From Aquimarina mycalae (GTDB lineage Bacteria; Bacteroidota; Bacteroidia; Flavobacteriales; Flavobacteriaceae), in the NCBI RefSeq assembly GCF_029906345.1, contig NZ_JARYGY010000003.1:475411-539410 (forward strand): DNA of 64,000 nucleotides, given 5' to 3'. A program made the translations under genes and the position numbers. The number at the start of each line of letters is the position of its first letter. The stretch's first letter is position 1. Of this stretch, positions 18,174 through 27,893 are shown piece by piece. Below the pieces are notes generated by a model. The model was not told where the DNA came from. It ran no database searches and worked only from the letters and a program-made list of their open reading frames with translations.

Positions 18174-18243
18174 TGTCAGTTTGAGCTTGTTGAAGACATT
18201 TTAAAAATCAACAAGTTAAAACTTCGACAGGCTCAGTTTGACA
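18174..18243. repeat. REP-like imperfect palindrome
   Basis: TGTCAGTTTGAGCTTGTTGAAG is mirrored by CTTCGACAGGCTCAGTTTGACA around an A/T-rich centre (arms described by their ends; middle bases differ). This TTTGAGC...TCGACAGGCTCA type of intergenic palindrome is common in flavobacterial genomes. It lies past the 3' end of lpdA and may act as its terminator. Confidence 0.55.
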
Positions 18244-18303
18244 ATAATGCTTTACTTTTCGGTCAGATTCTTCAGTATATATGCTAAAAATTTAATCCGA
18301 ATC

Positions 18304-19710
18304 TTACACGTGCAACGGTCTATTATCCGTTGCCGCTAATGCCGCTTCTTTGATTGCTTCGGTAAAAGTAGGATGCGCATGAGACATTCTACTAATATCC
18401 TCTGCGGATGCTCTAAACTCCATCGCAGTAACTGCTTCTGCAATTAAATCAGCACAACGAGCACCAATCATATGTACTCCTAATACTTCATCTGTCTTTT
18501 CATCTGCTAATATTTTTACAAATCCATCAAGATCCGCACTAGCTCTTGATCTACCCAATGCTCTAAAAGGAAACTGTCCAGATTTGTATTGAACACCTGC
18601 TTCTTTTAGTTCTTCTTCAGTTTTACCAACTGCTGCAACTTCTGGCCAAGTATACACTACTCCAGGAATTAGGTTATAATCTATATGTGGTTTCTGTCCT
18701 GCTAATGTCTCTGCTACAAAAACGCCTTCTTCTTCAGCTTTATGTGCTAACATTGCACCTTTTATCACATCTCCTATTGCATAAATATTAGAGACAGAAG
18801 TCTGTAAATGATCATTCACTTCTACTTGTCCTCTATCAGTAAGCTTCACTCCTGCTGCATCTGCGTTCAATCCATCTGTATATGGACGTCTACCTACAGA
18901 TACCAAACAATAATCTCCTTTAAACTCTACAGGATTTCCTTTTTTATCATCTGCAGTAATTGTTACTTGCTTAGCTGTAGCTTTTACACCTGTAACTTTA
19001 TGAGAAGTATAAAACTTTACTCCTTGTTTTTTCATCACCTTTGTCAACTCTCTGGATAAAGCCTTGTCCATTCCTGGAATAATTCGATCCATATACTCTA
19101 CTACAGAAACCTCAGCTCCTAAGCGACGATATACTTGTCCTAATTCTAATCCTATAACACCTCCACCAATAATCACTAAATGTTTTGGCACTTCTTTTAG
19201 TTTCAACGCCTCAGTAGAAGTAATTACTCGTTTCTTATCAAGCTTGATAAAAGGTAGTGTAGATGGTTTAGATCCTGTAGCAATAATAGTATGTTTTACC
19301 TCAATCGTTTCTACAGCATTATCTGCTTTTGTTATATTGATATGTGTCGCATCTTTAAAAGAACCAACACCTTCAAAAACATCTATTTTATTTTTTTTCA
19401 TTAAAAAAGCAACCCCATCACAAGTCTGATCTACCACAGTTTGTTTACGAGCGATCATTTTTTCAAGATTGATCTTTACATCACCTGGAATTTCAATTCC
19501 GTGATCTTCAAAATGCTTTACCGCATGTTCATAATGGTGAGAAGAATCTAATAATGCTTTACTAGGAATACATCCTACATTAAGACAGGTTCCTCCAAGC
19601 GTAGAATATTTTTCGATTATTGCAGTTTTCATACCTAGTTGTGCGCAACGGATAGCTGCAACATATCCACCAGGTCCAGAGCCGATTACGGCTACATCAT
19701 ATGTACTCAT
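18304..19710 (-). CDS. lpdA: dihydrolipoyl dehydrogenase
   Basis: 468 residues, full length. It reoxidises dihydrolipoamide on the E2 (or GcvH) subunit of 2-oxo acid dehydrogenase and glycine cleavage complexes, passing electrons through FAD to NAD. Visible are the FAD-binding GSGPGGYVAAIR, the redox-active disulfide C42 and C47 in GGTCLNVGCIPSK, the NAD site GGGVIGLELG, the second FAD motif YAIGDV and the active-site HAHPTFTEA. It stands alone, without E1/E2 genes, so it is probably a shared E3. Confidence 0.96.
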   Translation of the reverse strand: MSTYDVAVIGSGPGGYVAAIRCAQLGMKTAIIEKYSTLGGTCLNVGCIPSKALLDSSHHYEHAVKHFEDHGIEIPGDVKINLEKMIARKQTVVDQTCDGVAFLMKKNKIDVFEGVGSFKDATHINITKADNAVETIEVKHTIIATGSKPSTLPFIKLDKKRVITSTEALKLKEVPKHLVIIGGGVIGLELGQVYRRLGAEVSVVEYMDRIIPGMDKALSRELTKVMKKQGVKFYTSHKVTGVKATAKQVTITADDKKGNPVEFKGDYCLVSVGRRPYTDGLNADAAGVKLTDRGQVEVNDHLQTSVSNIYAIGDVIKGAMLAHKAEEEGVFVAETLAGQKPHIDYNLIPGVVYTWPEVAAVGKTEEELKEAGVQYKSGQFPFRALGRSRASADLDGFVKILADEKTDEVLGVHMIGARCADLIAEAVTAMEFRASAEDISRMSHAHPTFTEAIKEAALAATDNRPLHV

Positions 19711-19779
19711 AAGAGATTATTATGTTGGCGTATTAAAATATAAACGTTTAAATAGTTCTTATTCTGAAAATAAGATAAA

Positions 19780-19787
19780 CAAATGTA
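19780..19787 (-). promoter_or_regulatory. probable lpdA -7 promoter box
   Basis: On the minus strand TACATTTG matches TAnnTTTG and lies about 70 bp upstream of the lpdA ATG. The -33 element is not clear. Confidence 0.4.
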
Positions 19788-19958
19788 CAAATGTTTTACT
19801 TCTTACAGAAGCGATGCTTTGGTCAAATTTTTATTAAAAAAGCAATATTAGTACTGATTAAAAAGTTATACATTTAGTCCTTTGATATGATTTCAAAATT
19901 TTAACCACTTTTTGATGCTACATATCTAATATATTTTAACAATTATAGAAATTAAATA

Positions 19959-21527
19959 ATGCGTTATTTATCTACTCTGCTCTTACTTGCCATTATCATT
20001 TTATGGAGTTCTTGTCGTAATGATTTTGAATCTGATCCCAGTATCGGGAATCTGGAATTCTCTACAGACACCTTATTTTTAGATACGGTCTTTACCAATA
20101 TTGGTTCCAGTACTTATAACTTTAAAGTATATAACAGAACGAATGATGATTTTACAATACCTAGTATTGCTTTAGAACGAGGAGAAACATCGAACTATCG
20201 TTTAAATGTTGATGGTATTCCTGGAAAGTCTTTCGAAAATATCCAGGTACTAGCTAAAGACAGTATTTTTATTTTTGTAGAAACCACAACTGATATAACT
20301 CAGCAAACTGGAGATCTGGAATTTCTATACACCGATCGCATACTTTTTGATCCTAATGGCAGTCAACAAGATGTAGATTTAGTCACTCTAGTAAAAGATG
20401 CTGTGTTTTTATTTCCTGCTCGTGATGAAATGACAGGCGAAGTAGAAACATTACTATTAGGTGAAGATGATAATATGGAAGAGATTCGTATTGAAGGATT
20501 TTTTCTGGAAGATGATGAATTGAATTTCACCAATGAGAAACCCTATGTTATTTATGGATTTGCGGCGATTCCATCTGGTAGAACGCTTACTATCGATGCT
20601 GGAGCACGAATACATTTTCATGATGGATCTGGATTAATAGCTGCAAATAATGCTACTTTATTGGTCAATGGAGAAGTTAGTACAGATCCCGAGGTAATGG
20701 AAAATGAAGTGATTTTCGAAAGTGATCGATTAGAACCTGGATTTAGCGATATCCCTGGTCAATGGGGGTTAATTTGGCTTACTGCAGGTAGCACAGGTCA
20801 CGTAATTAATCATGCAACTATAAAAAACGGTGCTGTGGGTATCTTAATGGATTCAAATGATGGAGGAACTGATCCTACACTTACTATTACCAATTCACAA
20901 ATCTATAATCATTCAGCTTATGGAATCCTTGGAAGAACAGCAAATATTTTAGGTGAAAATGTTGTGATAAATAATGCTGGAATATCCTCTTTGTTTGCAT
21001 CTTTTGGAGGTACATATAATTTTAACCATTGTACATTTGCTAACTATTGGAACACTAGTTTTAGGAATACTCCTGCTGTTACAATAGATAATATATTTGT
21101 AGTACGAGATGATAATGGTAATATTATTGATGTACTCTCTACAGATCTGATAGAAGCAAACTTTACGAACTGCATCATTTATGGAAATGAAAATCTAGAA
21201 TTAGGTCTTACCAGAGCAGATGAAGCTGCATTTAATTTTAATTTCAAAAATAGTCTAATTCGTTTTAATGATTTTAATGGGCAGTTTGATGATAATCCAT
21301 TATACGATTTTACAAATACTAGTATTTATGAAAATGTAATTCTTAACGAAGATCCAGATTTTAAAGCTCCTTTTGAAAATATGCTAAACATCGGAGAAGA
21401 TTCTGCAGCAAATGGGCAGGCCTCTACTCCTACTTCTGGTACGGATATTTCGGGAACACCTAGAAATGCTACTGCACCTGATATTGGAGCTTATGAAAGT
21501 ATCACTTTTGAGATGGATGGAAACTAA
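19959..21527 (+). CDS. lipoprotein with right-handed beta-helix-like repeats
   Basis: 522 residues. The signal peptide ends at the lipobox WSSC, giving a lipid-anchored protein. Residues about 200-400 show the short repeating strand-turn pattern of a parallel beta-helix (TLTIDAGARIHFHDGSG, HVINHATIKNGAVGI, TLTITNSQIYNHSAYGI). The C-terminus SGTDISGTPRNATAPDIGAYE is a common end in Bacteroidota beta-helix surface proteins. Polysaccharide binding or cleavage is typical of this fold, but no catalytic residues can be assigned. Confidence 0.65.
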   Translation: MRYLSTLLLLAIIILWSSCRNDFESDPSIGNLEFSTDTLFLDTVFTNIGSSTYNFKVYNRTNDDFTIPSIALERGETSNYRLNVDGIPGKSFENIQVLAKDSIFIFVETTTDITQQTGDLEFLYTDRILFDPNGSQQDVDLVTLVKDAVFLFPARDEMTGEVETLLLGEDDNMEEIRIEGFFLEDDELNFTNEKPYVIYGFAAIPSGRTLTIDAGARIHFHDGSGLIAANNATLLVNGEVSTDPEVMENEVIFESDRLEPGFSDIPGQWGLIWLTAGSTGHVINHATIKNGAVGILMDSNDGGTDPTLTITNSQIYNHSAYGILGRTANILGENVVINNAGISSLFASFGGTYNFNHCTFANYWNTSFRNTPAVTIDNIFVVRDDNGNIIDVLSTDLIEANFTNCIIYGNENLELGLTRADEAAFNFNFKNSLIRFNDFNGQFDDNPLYDFTNTSIYENVILNEDPDFKAPFENMLNIGEDSAANGQASTPTSGTDISGTPRNATAPDIGAYESITFEMDGN

Positions 21528-21565
21528 ATGTTATAATAGTATCTAAATAATAAAAACAACAACTA

Positions 21566-21868
21566 ATGAGAAATGTATCTTCTAAAAACAAGGAATTATT
21601 TATTCTAGGTATAAGCTCTATTTTGATCACATTGTTTCTTTTCTTTATTGATGAAGGCAATTATGATTTTAACTGGGTAGCAGAACCCTTTGTATGGATC
21701 ATTTTTCTAATCTATGCAGTGCCCATCTTTTTAGGTCAATTGTTGGTTTCTAAAGTAATGCTAAAAAATATTAGCCAAACTAATAAGATGCTTCTTAGTA
21801 TATTGATCGGATCGGTGATCGGTATCACTTGTACTATCGGAATTTTGTTTAGCGGATTTCTTAATTAG
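21566..21868 (+). CDS. small membrane protein
   Basis: 100 residues with three hydrophobic segments (about 10-28, 40-62, 75-97) and no recognised family. It is 38 bp after the beta-helix lipoprotein and 12 bp before the acetyltransferase, so it belongs to a co-directional run of genes to 25307. Confidence 0.6.
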   Translation: MRNVSSKNKELFILGISSILITLFLFFIDEGNYDFNWVAEPFVWIIFLIYAVPIFLGQLLVSKVMLKNISQTNKMLLSILIGSVIGITCTIGILFSGFLN

Positions 21869-21880
21869 TATTTTTTTATT

Positions 21881-22423
21881 ATGAACGATTATCTATTTTC
21901 TTCTGAAAGATTAGGGTTTCGTAACTGGACACTTGATGATTTGGATACCATGGCAGCTATGAATAATGACGATGATGTTATGGAGTTTTTTCCTTTTAAA
22001 CCTACAAGAAAAAACACTAAAGATTTTATAGTCGGAATGCAGCAACAGTTTGCTAAAAATGGTTTCTGTTATTTTGCAGTAGATATTTTGGAATCAAAAG
22101 AATTCATAGGGTTTATTGGGCTTTCAGAGCAATCATATTTAGAAGATACACCTGTATTTGTGGATATTGGGTGGAGGCTAAAAAAAAGTACATGGAATCA
22201 AGGTTTTGCGACAGAAGGTGCTAAAGCTTGCTTAGACTTTGGGTTTAATCAAATTGGTTTGGATCAAATATATTCGGTTGCTCCAGAAATCAATATCAAA
22301 TCCGAATTAATCATGAAAAAGATAGGGATGGAAAGACTCAAAGTTTTTAAACACCCTAAACTAATGAATGACAAAAGATTAAGGAATTGTGTACTGTACC
22401 TAACTAGCAAAAACAAGCAATAA
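21881..22423 (+). CDS. GNAT family N-acetyltransferase (RimJ/RimL type)
   Basis: 180 residues. The N-terminus LFSSERLGFRNWTLDDLDTMAAMNND and the core (VDIGWRLKKSTWNQGFATEGAKA, then IYSVAPEINIKSELIMKKIGM) match the RimJ/RimL-like acetyltransferase fold, with QGFATEG as the acetyl-CoA pyrophosphate loop. The acceptor is not predictable; relatives act on protein N-termini or small amines. Its stop codon overlaps the next ATG by one base. Confidence 0.85.
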   Translation: MNDYLFSSERLGFRNWTLDDLDTMAAMNNDDDVMEFFPFKPTRKNTKDFIVGMQQQFAKNGFCYFAVDILESKEFIGFIGLSEQSYLEDTPVFVDIGWRLKKSTWNQGFATEGAKACLDFGFNQIGLDQIYSVAPEINIKSELIMKKIGMERLKVFKHPKLMNDKRLRNCVLYLTSKNKQ

Positions 22424-23580
22424 TGTATTTTAAAAAGGCATCATTACTTTCTCTTATTACAAGCATTCTGTTTATTTTTCAATCTTGCGGACAACAAAAA
22501 ACAACACCCAAAAAGACAATAACTACAGCGCTAGACTCTATTTTCTCCAAAGAATTTCCCTTAGACCAACCAGGAGCATCGGTACTATTGATAAAAGGAG
22601 ACACTATATTATTTGAACAATCATACGGTCTTGCAAATATTGAAACCAAAGAAAAGATAACATCGAATACCGTATTTAATACTGGATCCATTTCTAAAAC
22701 TTTTGTTTCTAATGGGATACTGATACTTCAGGAAAAAGGACTTCTATCTGTAGAAGATAGTATTTATAAATATTTTCCAGATTTTGATACTCCTGAAATT
22801 GCTCAAAAAGTTAAAATAAAACATTTACTTTCTCATACTTCAGGTTTACCTGATTTAAGAAATGTTCATAAAAACATAGATTTCTTTATTACTGCAAAAG
22901 ACACAGCCAATTTTGAACCTATAAAACGAGCTGATTATTTATTGTTTGAACCAGGTGAAAAATTTGCGTATTCTAACCCTTCATATAATGGTTTGGCACT
23001 AATTATTGAGCAAGTAACCAATCAAAAATGGCAACAATTTATTATTGACAATATTTTTGTTCCTTCAGGAATGAATACTAGTAAAATTACTGATGGAGAT
23101 CACCCAAAAAAAGGTGTAGCTCACGCATACATTAAAGATTCTACTGATAAGTTTATCGAATATGATTATGGAGAAGTACCCACTTTTGCTGCTTCAGGAA
23201 ATGGAGGAATATGGAGTTCTGTAAAAGAGTTAGCTAAATATGAAATCGCACTAAGAAACCACACTTTCTTATCAGAAAAGACAGTAAAACAATCCAGAAC
23301 AATCTTTAAACCAAAAGCATGGAACGATACCATTTCTCCTACTATTGGTTATAGTTGGTTTATTGGTACTAAAGGAATTATACGATCACCGATCGAAAAA
23401 GAATATACCACAAAAATAGTTTCTCATACTGGTTCTCAAGGAGGTTTTAGAGCATTCTTCGTTTCATTTCCAGAAAAAGAAATTACATATATCATGCTAG
23501 CGAATCGTCCCGTTGATGGATTTAGGAAAATTATCAAAGAGAGTTTTACTATATTTCATAAATATGGTTTCATCGAATAA
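22423..23580 (+). CDS. serine hydrolase, class C beta-lactamase-like lipoprotein
   Basis: 385 residues with a lipobox (FQSCG). The PF00144 motifs are intact: the nucleophile motif S89-I-S-K92, the Tyr motif YSNP and the HTG motif in VSHTGSQGG. Such enzymes cleave D-amino-acid peptides, esters or sometimes beta-lactams in the periplasm or at the surface. Sequence alone does not show that it confers resistance. It overlaps the acetyltransferase stop codon, so the two are translationally coupled. Confidence 0.85.
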   Translation: MYFKKASLLSLITSILFIFQSCGQQKTTPKKTITTALDSIFSKEFPLDQPGASVLLIKGDTILFEQSYGLANIETKEKITSNTVFNTGSISKTFVSNGILILQEKGLLSVEDSIYKYFPDFDTPEIAQKVKIKHLLSHTSGLPDLRNVHKNIDFFITAKDTANFEPIKRADYLLFEPGEKFAYSNPSYNGLALIIEQVTNQKWQQFIIDNIFVPSGMNTSKITDGDHPKKGVAHAYIKDSTDKFIEYDYGEVPTFAASGNGGIWSSVKELAKYEIALRNHTFLSEKTVKQSRTIFKPKAWNDTISPTIGYSWFIGTKGIIRSPIEKEYTTKIVSHTGSQGGFRAFFVSFPEKEITYIMLANRPVDGFRKIIKESFTIFHKYGFIE

Positions 23581-23594
23581 AAAATTAAAAGTTC

Positions 23595-24134
23595 ATGTTT
23601 AAAATCAAATATTTACATACTTCGCTACTCCTATTGTTCATTAGTTCTTATGCTATTGCACAAGAAGAATTACTACATCAAAAAATCAATCAGGATATGT
23701 ATAGTAATTTTTCTGAAGCTTTTTCAACATTAGATTACTCATTATTCGCATCAATTCATAGCGAAGAAATGATTAGAATATCTGGCGGTAATGGAGGAGA
23801 AATTAAAGATGTAAAAAAATATCTGGAAGGTTATAAAAAACGATGGAACGATCCTAAAAGGAAAGCATCACCAATTGATTTTAGGTTATTCGAAAGAATA
23901 ACTTCGGATTCACTAGTATCTGATCGAGGTATTTATAGAGTTACTTATCAAAATGATAAAAATGAAACACAATATTCTTATGGGCAATTTCACGTATTAC
24001 TGCGAAATGAGAAAAATACATGGAAAATCCTTATAGATTATGATTCTAATGAGCAAAACACCATAAATAAGCAATCATACGACGCGGCTTTTTCTCTTTT
24101 AGATTACAAAAAATACTGGAAACATAAGAACTGA
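23595..24134 (+). CDS. secreted NTF2/DUF4440-like protein
   Basis: 179 residues with a signal peptide ending near YAIAQ. The body (YSNFSEAFSTLDYSLFASIHS, GIYRVTYQND, GQFHVLLRNEKNTWKILIDYDSN) has the SnoaL/DUF4440 pattern of a cone-shaped ligand-binding domain. It follows the serine hydrolase by 14 bp and is probably in the same transcript. The ligand is unknown. Confidence 0.6.
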   Translation: MFKIKYLHTSLLLLFISSYAIAQEELLHQKINQDMYSNFSEAFSTLDYSLFASIHSEEMIRISGGNGGEIKDVKKYLEGYKKRWNDPKRKASPIDFRLFERITSDSLVSDRGIYRVTYQNDKNETQYSYGQFHVLLRNEKNTWKILIDYDSNEQNTINKQSYDAAFSLLDYKKYWKHKN

Positions 24135-24180
24135 TCTGATTTCCTTAACACGTTTAAAAAATATATTGTTACGTAAGTAG

Positions 24181-24699
24181 ATGAAAAAAATAACTGGAAA
24201 AATAAGAATACTCTTAATACTGTCTCTGGTAATGCTCAACATTGGTTGTGATCAAATTTCTAAGACTGTAGTAAGACAAACGATAGCATCCAATCAAAGA
24301 ATTGAAGTATTTGAAAACAACTTTATACTAACCAAAGTAGAAAACAGAGGCGCAGCATATAGCTTAGGGTCTGATCTTGGGCCTGCATTAAAAGTTATCT
24401 TATTACAAGTGTTGCCTATCATTGTATTAGTATTCTTGTTAAGACTTATACTTATAAAAACTACATATTCTAAAGAAACTATTATTGGTTTTTGCTGTAT
24501 TATTGGTGGAGGAATCGGTAATCTTTTTGATCGTATTGCATATGGATCTGTAACGGATTTTATGATTATGGATCTAGGAATTATAAAAACTGAAATATTT
24601 AATATGGCAGATGTTTCTATCATGGTTGGATCATTTATTATATTAATAACTACCATCTTTAATAAAAAAGGATCCTTTTTTAAAGAAGCAACCCCATAG
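24181..24699 (+). CDS. lspA: lipoprotein signal peptidase II
   Basis: 172 residues with four TM helices. It removes the signal peptide of diacylated prolipoproteins in the inner membrane. The family motifs are present: NRGAAYSLG, GGGIGNLFDRIAYGSVTDF with D126, and FNMADVSI with D144, the two aspartates of the active site. It is unusually placed among accessory genes, so a second, housekeeping copy may exist elsewhere. It follows a lipoprotein serine hydrolase in the same run. Confidence 0.9.
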   Translation: MKKITGKIRILLILSLVMLNIGCDQISKTVVRQTIASNQRIEVFENNFILTKVENRGAAYSLGSDLGPALKVILLQVLPIIVLVFLLRLILIKTTYSKETIIGFCCIIGGGIGNLFDRIAYGSVTDFMIMDLGIIKTEIFNMADVSIMVGSFIILITTIFNKKGSFFKEATP

Positions 24700-24701
24700 A
24701 T

Positions 24702-25307
24702 ATGAGTTGGATTCAGGAAATATCTTTTGAAAAAGCTACAGGTCAGCTAAAAAGAATATACAATCGAGTTAAGGGACCTAATAACAATATTGATAACGTA
24801 TTATCTATTCATAGTCTTCGACCACATACCTTAGTCGGACATATGGGTTTGTATAAAAATGTACTACATAATTCAAACAATACGTTACCTAAATGGTACT
24901 TAGAAACTCTTGGTGTTTATGTTAGTCAACTCAATCAGTGTAGTTATTGTGTAGATCATCACGCTGCTGGATTAAAGCGTTTGTTGGCTGATGATGAAAC
25001 TTTTCTCAAAATAATAACATGCGTCAATAGTGATCAAATGGGTTCTTTTTTTAAGGATCAATATTTAGAAGGATTACGATATGCAAAAAAACTAACCCTA
25101 TCACATCATACTATTACTCAATCTGATATTGAAAACCTAAGAAACTATCACCTCACTGATGGAGAAATCCTAGAAATCAATCAAGTAGTGAGTTATTTTA
25201 ATTATGTAAACCGCACCGTAGTTGGTCTAGGAGTTAATACAGAAGGTGATATTATTGGCTTATCGCCTCATGATAGTGAAGACCCTGATAATTGGGGACA
25301 TTCTTGA
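24702..25307 (+). CDS. AhpD-like carboxymuconolactone decarboxylase family protein
   Basis: 201 residues. The core signature LNQCSYCVDHHAAGLKRL supplies the CxxC and downstream His of the AhpD/peroxidase-related group, which reduces or detoxifies peroxides. The start at 24702 is only 2 bp past the lspA stop. No AhpC partner is present, and a physiological reductant cannot be named. Confidence 0.8.
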   Translation: MSWIQEISFEKATGQLKRIYNRVKGPNNNIDNVLSIHSLRPHTLVGHMGLYKNVLHNSNNTLPKWYLETLGVYVSQLNQCSYCVDHHAAGLKRLLADDETFLKIITCVNSDQMGSFFKDQYLEGLRYAKKLTLSHHTITQSDIENLRNYHLTDGEILEINQVVSYFNYVNRTVVGLGVNTEGDIIGLSPHDSEDPDNWGHS

Positions 25308-25502
25308 TTCGTAAGTATTATTTTATTCTACCTAAATCCTTAACTATTCACACCTAAACAGAGAAACTATAGCATAGTAACCGTAGTAATTATATCAAGT
25401 GTTTTTATTGCAAACTACAAATCCTAAGGATTCATTAAAAACCTGTGTAGTAATTAAAAGTCAAAGTAATAAGTTATACTTAATCCTATAGCTTATTTTT
25501 AT

Positions 25503-26432
25503 TTATTGTGAGAATATGGCATTCCTTTTATACTTCTTGTATATATCCCTAAAATCAATAGAATAAATATTCGTATCAATACTTTTTAGACTATCACTAC
25601 TAGTATAATAAAGTAAGGTGTCCTTTTCAATTAGTTCAGCATAGAGATCACTACCTGTTGTATTTATTTCTCTAATATTTTGAGGTATTGACCAATGATC
25701 ATTGGATTTAAAACTTATATACAAATCTCCATATGACGATAGATTCTGTTCTCTTCCAGAGGATTCAAAAATAAGTACATCACCATTGTCATTTATTTCT
25801 AAATTCCATTCTCCATTATTAGAATTAACAATATTTCCCATGTTTACTGGTAACCCAAAAGTATCTTTTTCTTTTTTTGCTACATATAAATCGCCTTGAC
25901 CGTATCCACCTGAACGATTTGACGCAAAATATAGATTACCAAATTTATCCGTATTTGGACTGAACTCGCTGTCTTTGGAATTAATAACATCATTCAATCT
26001 GATTGGAGTTCCCCAAGTATTATTAGCTTCTTTTTCTACCTTCCATATATCATTTGAAACATATTTCGCATTCTCCAAAGGTCTACTGGAAATAAAATAT
26101 AACGTTTTTCCATTATTACATAAATGAGGGGAACTATCATCATATTGGCCAGAAAAGGAAGCAAGCTTGGGTATAGACCACTTCCCCCCTTTTTTGACTG
26201 AAAAATATATTGAACTTTTCATATCTCTTGTCCCCCATTTATCATTGCTTTTAGCAAAATAAACCTCAGAGTCATAGATCGAAAAAGTTGGTGAGTACTC
26301 TACTGACTTCGTTGAAATTATTTTTGGCTCAAAAATACTGGGGTTCAATTGTTTCGATTCATCTGTACAGCCCATCAAAATCAACAAACTACTTAAAATA
26401 ATAAGTACAATTATAAATCTTGCCATGTTCAT
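25503..26432 (-). CDS. PD40/TolB-like beta-propeller lipoprotein
   Basis: 309 residues with a lipobox (LMGCTDES). The body is a series of propeller strands of the PD40 kind: YSPTFSIYDSEVYFAK, SSPHLCNNGKTLYFISS, DSEFSPNTDKFGNLYFASN, GGYGQGDLYVAKK, NGEWNLEINDNGDVLIFES. These proteins read ligands or peptidoglycan at the cell envelope; no enzymatic residue is evident. A protein of the same type lies at 56285-57184. Confidence 0.75.
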   Translation of the reverse strand: MNMARFIIVLIILSSLLILMGCTDESKQLNPSIFEPKIISTKSVEYSPTFSIYDSEVYFAKSNDKWGTRDMKSSIYFSVKKGGKWSIPKLASFSGQYDDSSPHLCNNGKTLYFISSRPLENAKYVSNDIWKVEKEANNTWGTPIRLNDVINSKDSEFSPNTDKFGNLYFASNRSGGYGQGDLYVAKKEKDTFGLPVNMGNIVNSNNGEWNLEINDNGDVLIFESSGREQNLSSYGDLYISFKSNDHWSIPQNIREINTTGSDLYAELIEKDTLLYYTSSDSLKSIDTNIYSIDFRDIYKKYKRNAIFSQ

Positions 26433-26791
26433 TGCTATTATTTAGTGTGAAACAATGTTTCTTACTTCCAATTTGGAAGGATGTGTATACAATATACAAA
26501 TTGTTCCAGTTAGTTTTTAAAACTAATAAGTTCACGTTTTCCAGATTCTCCATTCTTATGCTACCAACAGCATTTTTCAATTTTTCTGACAGTTTTAGTG
26601 TTAAATTTAGAATTACGGTATTCACATATAATTAACCTTTAACAGAATAATTTAAACATATTAAAGCTATTTATTATAAATAATTTAACATTTTATAGAA
26701 ATTAACATAATTATTTCATAAAAATTCATTAACATTGCGCCGGTCAAAAATTTTGACCACCAACCTAAATAAATAAATATTTTTTTCAATT
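26433..26791. other. 359-bp divergent intergenic region
   Basis: A very A/T-rich gap between the divergent PD40 and VOC lipoprotein genes. Apart from the palindrome near its right end, listed separately, I see no RNA or coding feature. Confidence 0.5.
26742..26758 (+). promoter_or_regulatory. perfect 17-bp palindrome, likely operator
   Basis: GGTCAAAA-A-TTTTGACC lies 33 bp before the ATG of the VOC lipoprotein gene. Perfect dyads of this size usually mark the site of a dimeric repressor; no candidate regulator is adjacent. Confidence 0.5.
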
Positions 26792-27841
26792 ATGAAAACA
26801 CAAAATCACACACAAATTTTTAAAAGGGTATTATTGGCATGCTTTGCTGTCTTAACAAGTTGTACTGTCGACACTGACAAAGACATTGATCCCAATTTAA
26901 ATCTCAAAAACAATAACGAATGTGTTTCCGTTATGGTTTCTGATGCAGACATTAATTCATTTTATGACAGTAATGTAAACATTCCAAGACCAGAAGACAC
27001 CCATTTAAAAGCTTTATTACATTACAACATCAATGTAAGCGACTTTGCAGCTTCAAAAAAGTTCTATAAGTTGTTAGCTTTCGCTAATTTTATTGATCTA
27101 AATATCGATGTAACTGATCCTGATGAAGCACAAGGTTTAGATCTTCCTCCATACTCATTAAAAACGACACCAATGAGAGCGAAGGATGGTTTTATTATAG
27201 ATCTTATTAAATTTAACTCACCGTATGATGGAGAGGCTCCTCATAGTGATTATAATAGTATCGGATTTTCTTCACTTCATTTGAAGTCAAGTAACCTAAA
27301 AAAGGATAGAGCATATTTAGCAAGAAATGGTGTGTCATCTACAGTAATAGTAGGTACAGAAGATACTCCTGAAAAAATACAGTTCGCGGATCCAGACGGT
27401 ACGACAATTTTAATGTCTCAAGTAGGTCCTGTATCTAATGTTTATTTCTTTCAAAGAACTAAAATAGATGGTGTATTTTCTACGAATATTAACGTTACTG
27501 ATCTTGCTACTTCTGTTGATTTTTATCAAGAAGTTGGTTTCGAACTTGTTGATCAAAACGAAGATTATGCTACAATCGCATTATCAAAAGGGCGCCATAT
27601 TACACTTACTGAATCTTGTAGTCCTAACATGGCTTATGAGAAGGTAAATCACCTTGGTATTGCAAGAATAGCTATTACTACTAGCGATCTTGAAGCTGAT
27701 ATGGAAATACTAAGTGCTAAAGGAATAGAGTTTTATTCTCCTGTTCCAATCCAAGGTACTGGTGTATTTTCTATAATTCGTTATGCAGCATTTGAAGATC
27801 CAGATGGTAACGTATTAGAATTGGTAAAATTACCTTTATAG
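26792..27841 (+). CDS. lipoprotein with two VOC (glyoxalase-like) domains
   Basis: 349 residues with a lipobox (LTSCTVD). Two vicinal-oxygen-chelate modules follow: about 65-205 (LLHYNINVSDFAASKKFYKLL, ending FADPDGTTILMSQ) and about 215-349 (STNINVTDLATSVDFYQEVGF, ending FEDPDGNVLELVKL). VOC proteins bind metal and act as dioxygenases, isomerases or ligand sinks. A lipid-anchored extracytoplasmic version is unusual. It is monocistronic, with its own terminator. Confidence 0.8.
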   Translation: MKTQNHTQIFKRVLLACFAVLTSCTVDTDKDIDPNLNLKNNNECVSVMVSDADINSFYDSNVNIPRPEDTHLKALLHYNINVSDFAASKKFYKLLAFANFIDLNIDVTDPDEAQGLDLPPYSLKTTPMRAKDGFIIDLIKFNSPYDGEAPHSDYNSIGFSSLHLKSSNLKKDRAYLARNGVSSTVIVGTEDTPEKIQFADPDGTTILMSQVGPVSNVYFFQRTKIDGVFSTNINVTDLATSVDFYQEVGFELVDQNEDYATIALSKGRHITLTESCSPNMAYEKVNHLGIARIAITTSDLEADMEILSAKGIEFYSPVPIQGTGVFSIIRYAAFEDPDGNVLELVKLPL

Positions 27842-27851
27842 AAAAATAGAT

Positions 27852-27893
27852 AAAGTACTCATTCAAAATGTTACTTTTTGAATGAGTACTTTT
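27852..27893 (+). terminator. rho-independent terminator
   Basis: AGTACTCATTCAAAA pairs with TTTTGAATGAGTACT and is followed by T, 10 bp after the VOC lipoprotein. Confidence 0.85.

Noticed and set aside
26389..26625. 78-residue minus-strand ORF upstream of the PD40 gene
   Set aside because: It overlaps the PD40 start, has no family resemblance and looks like A/T-rich noise.
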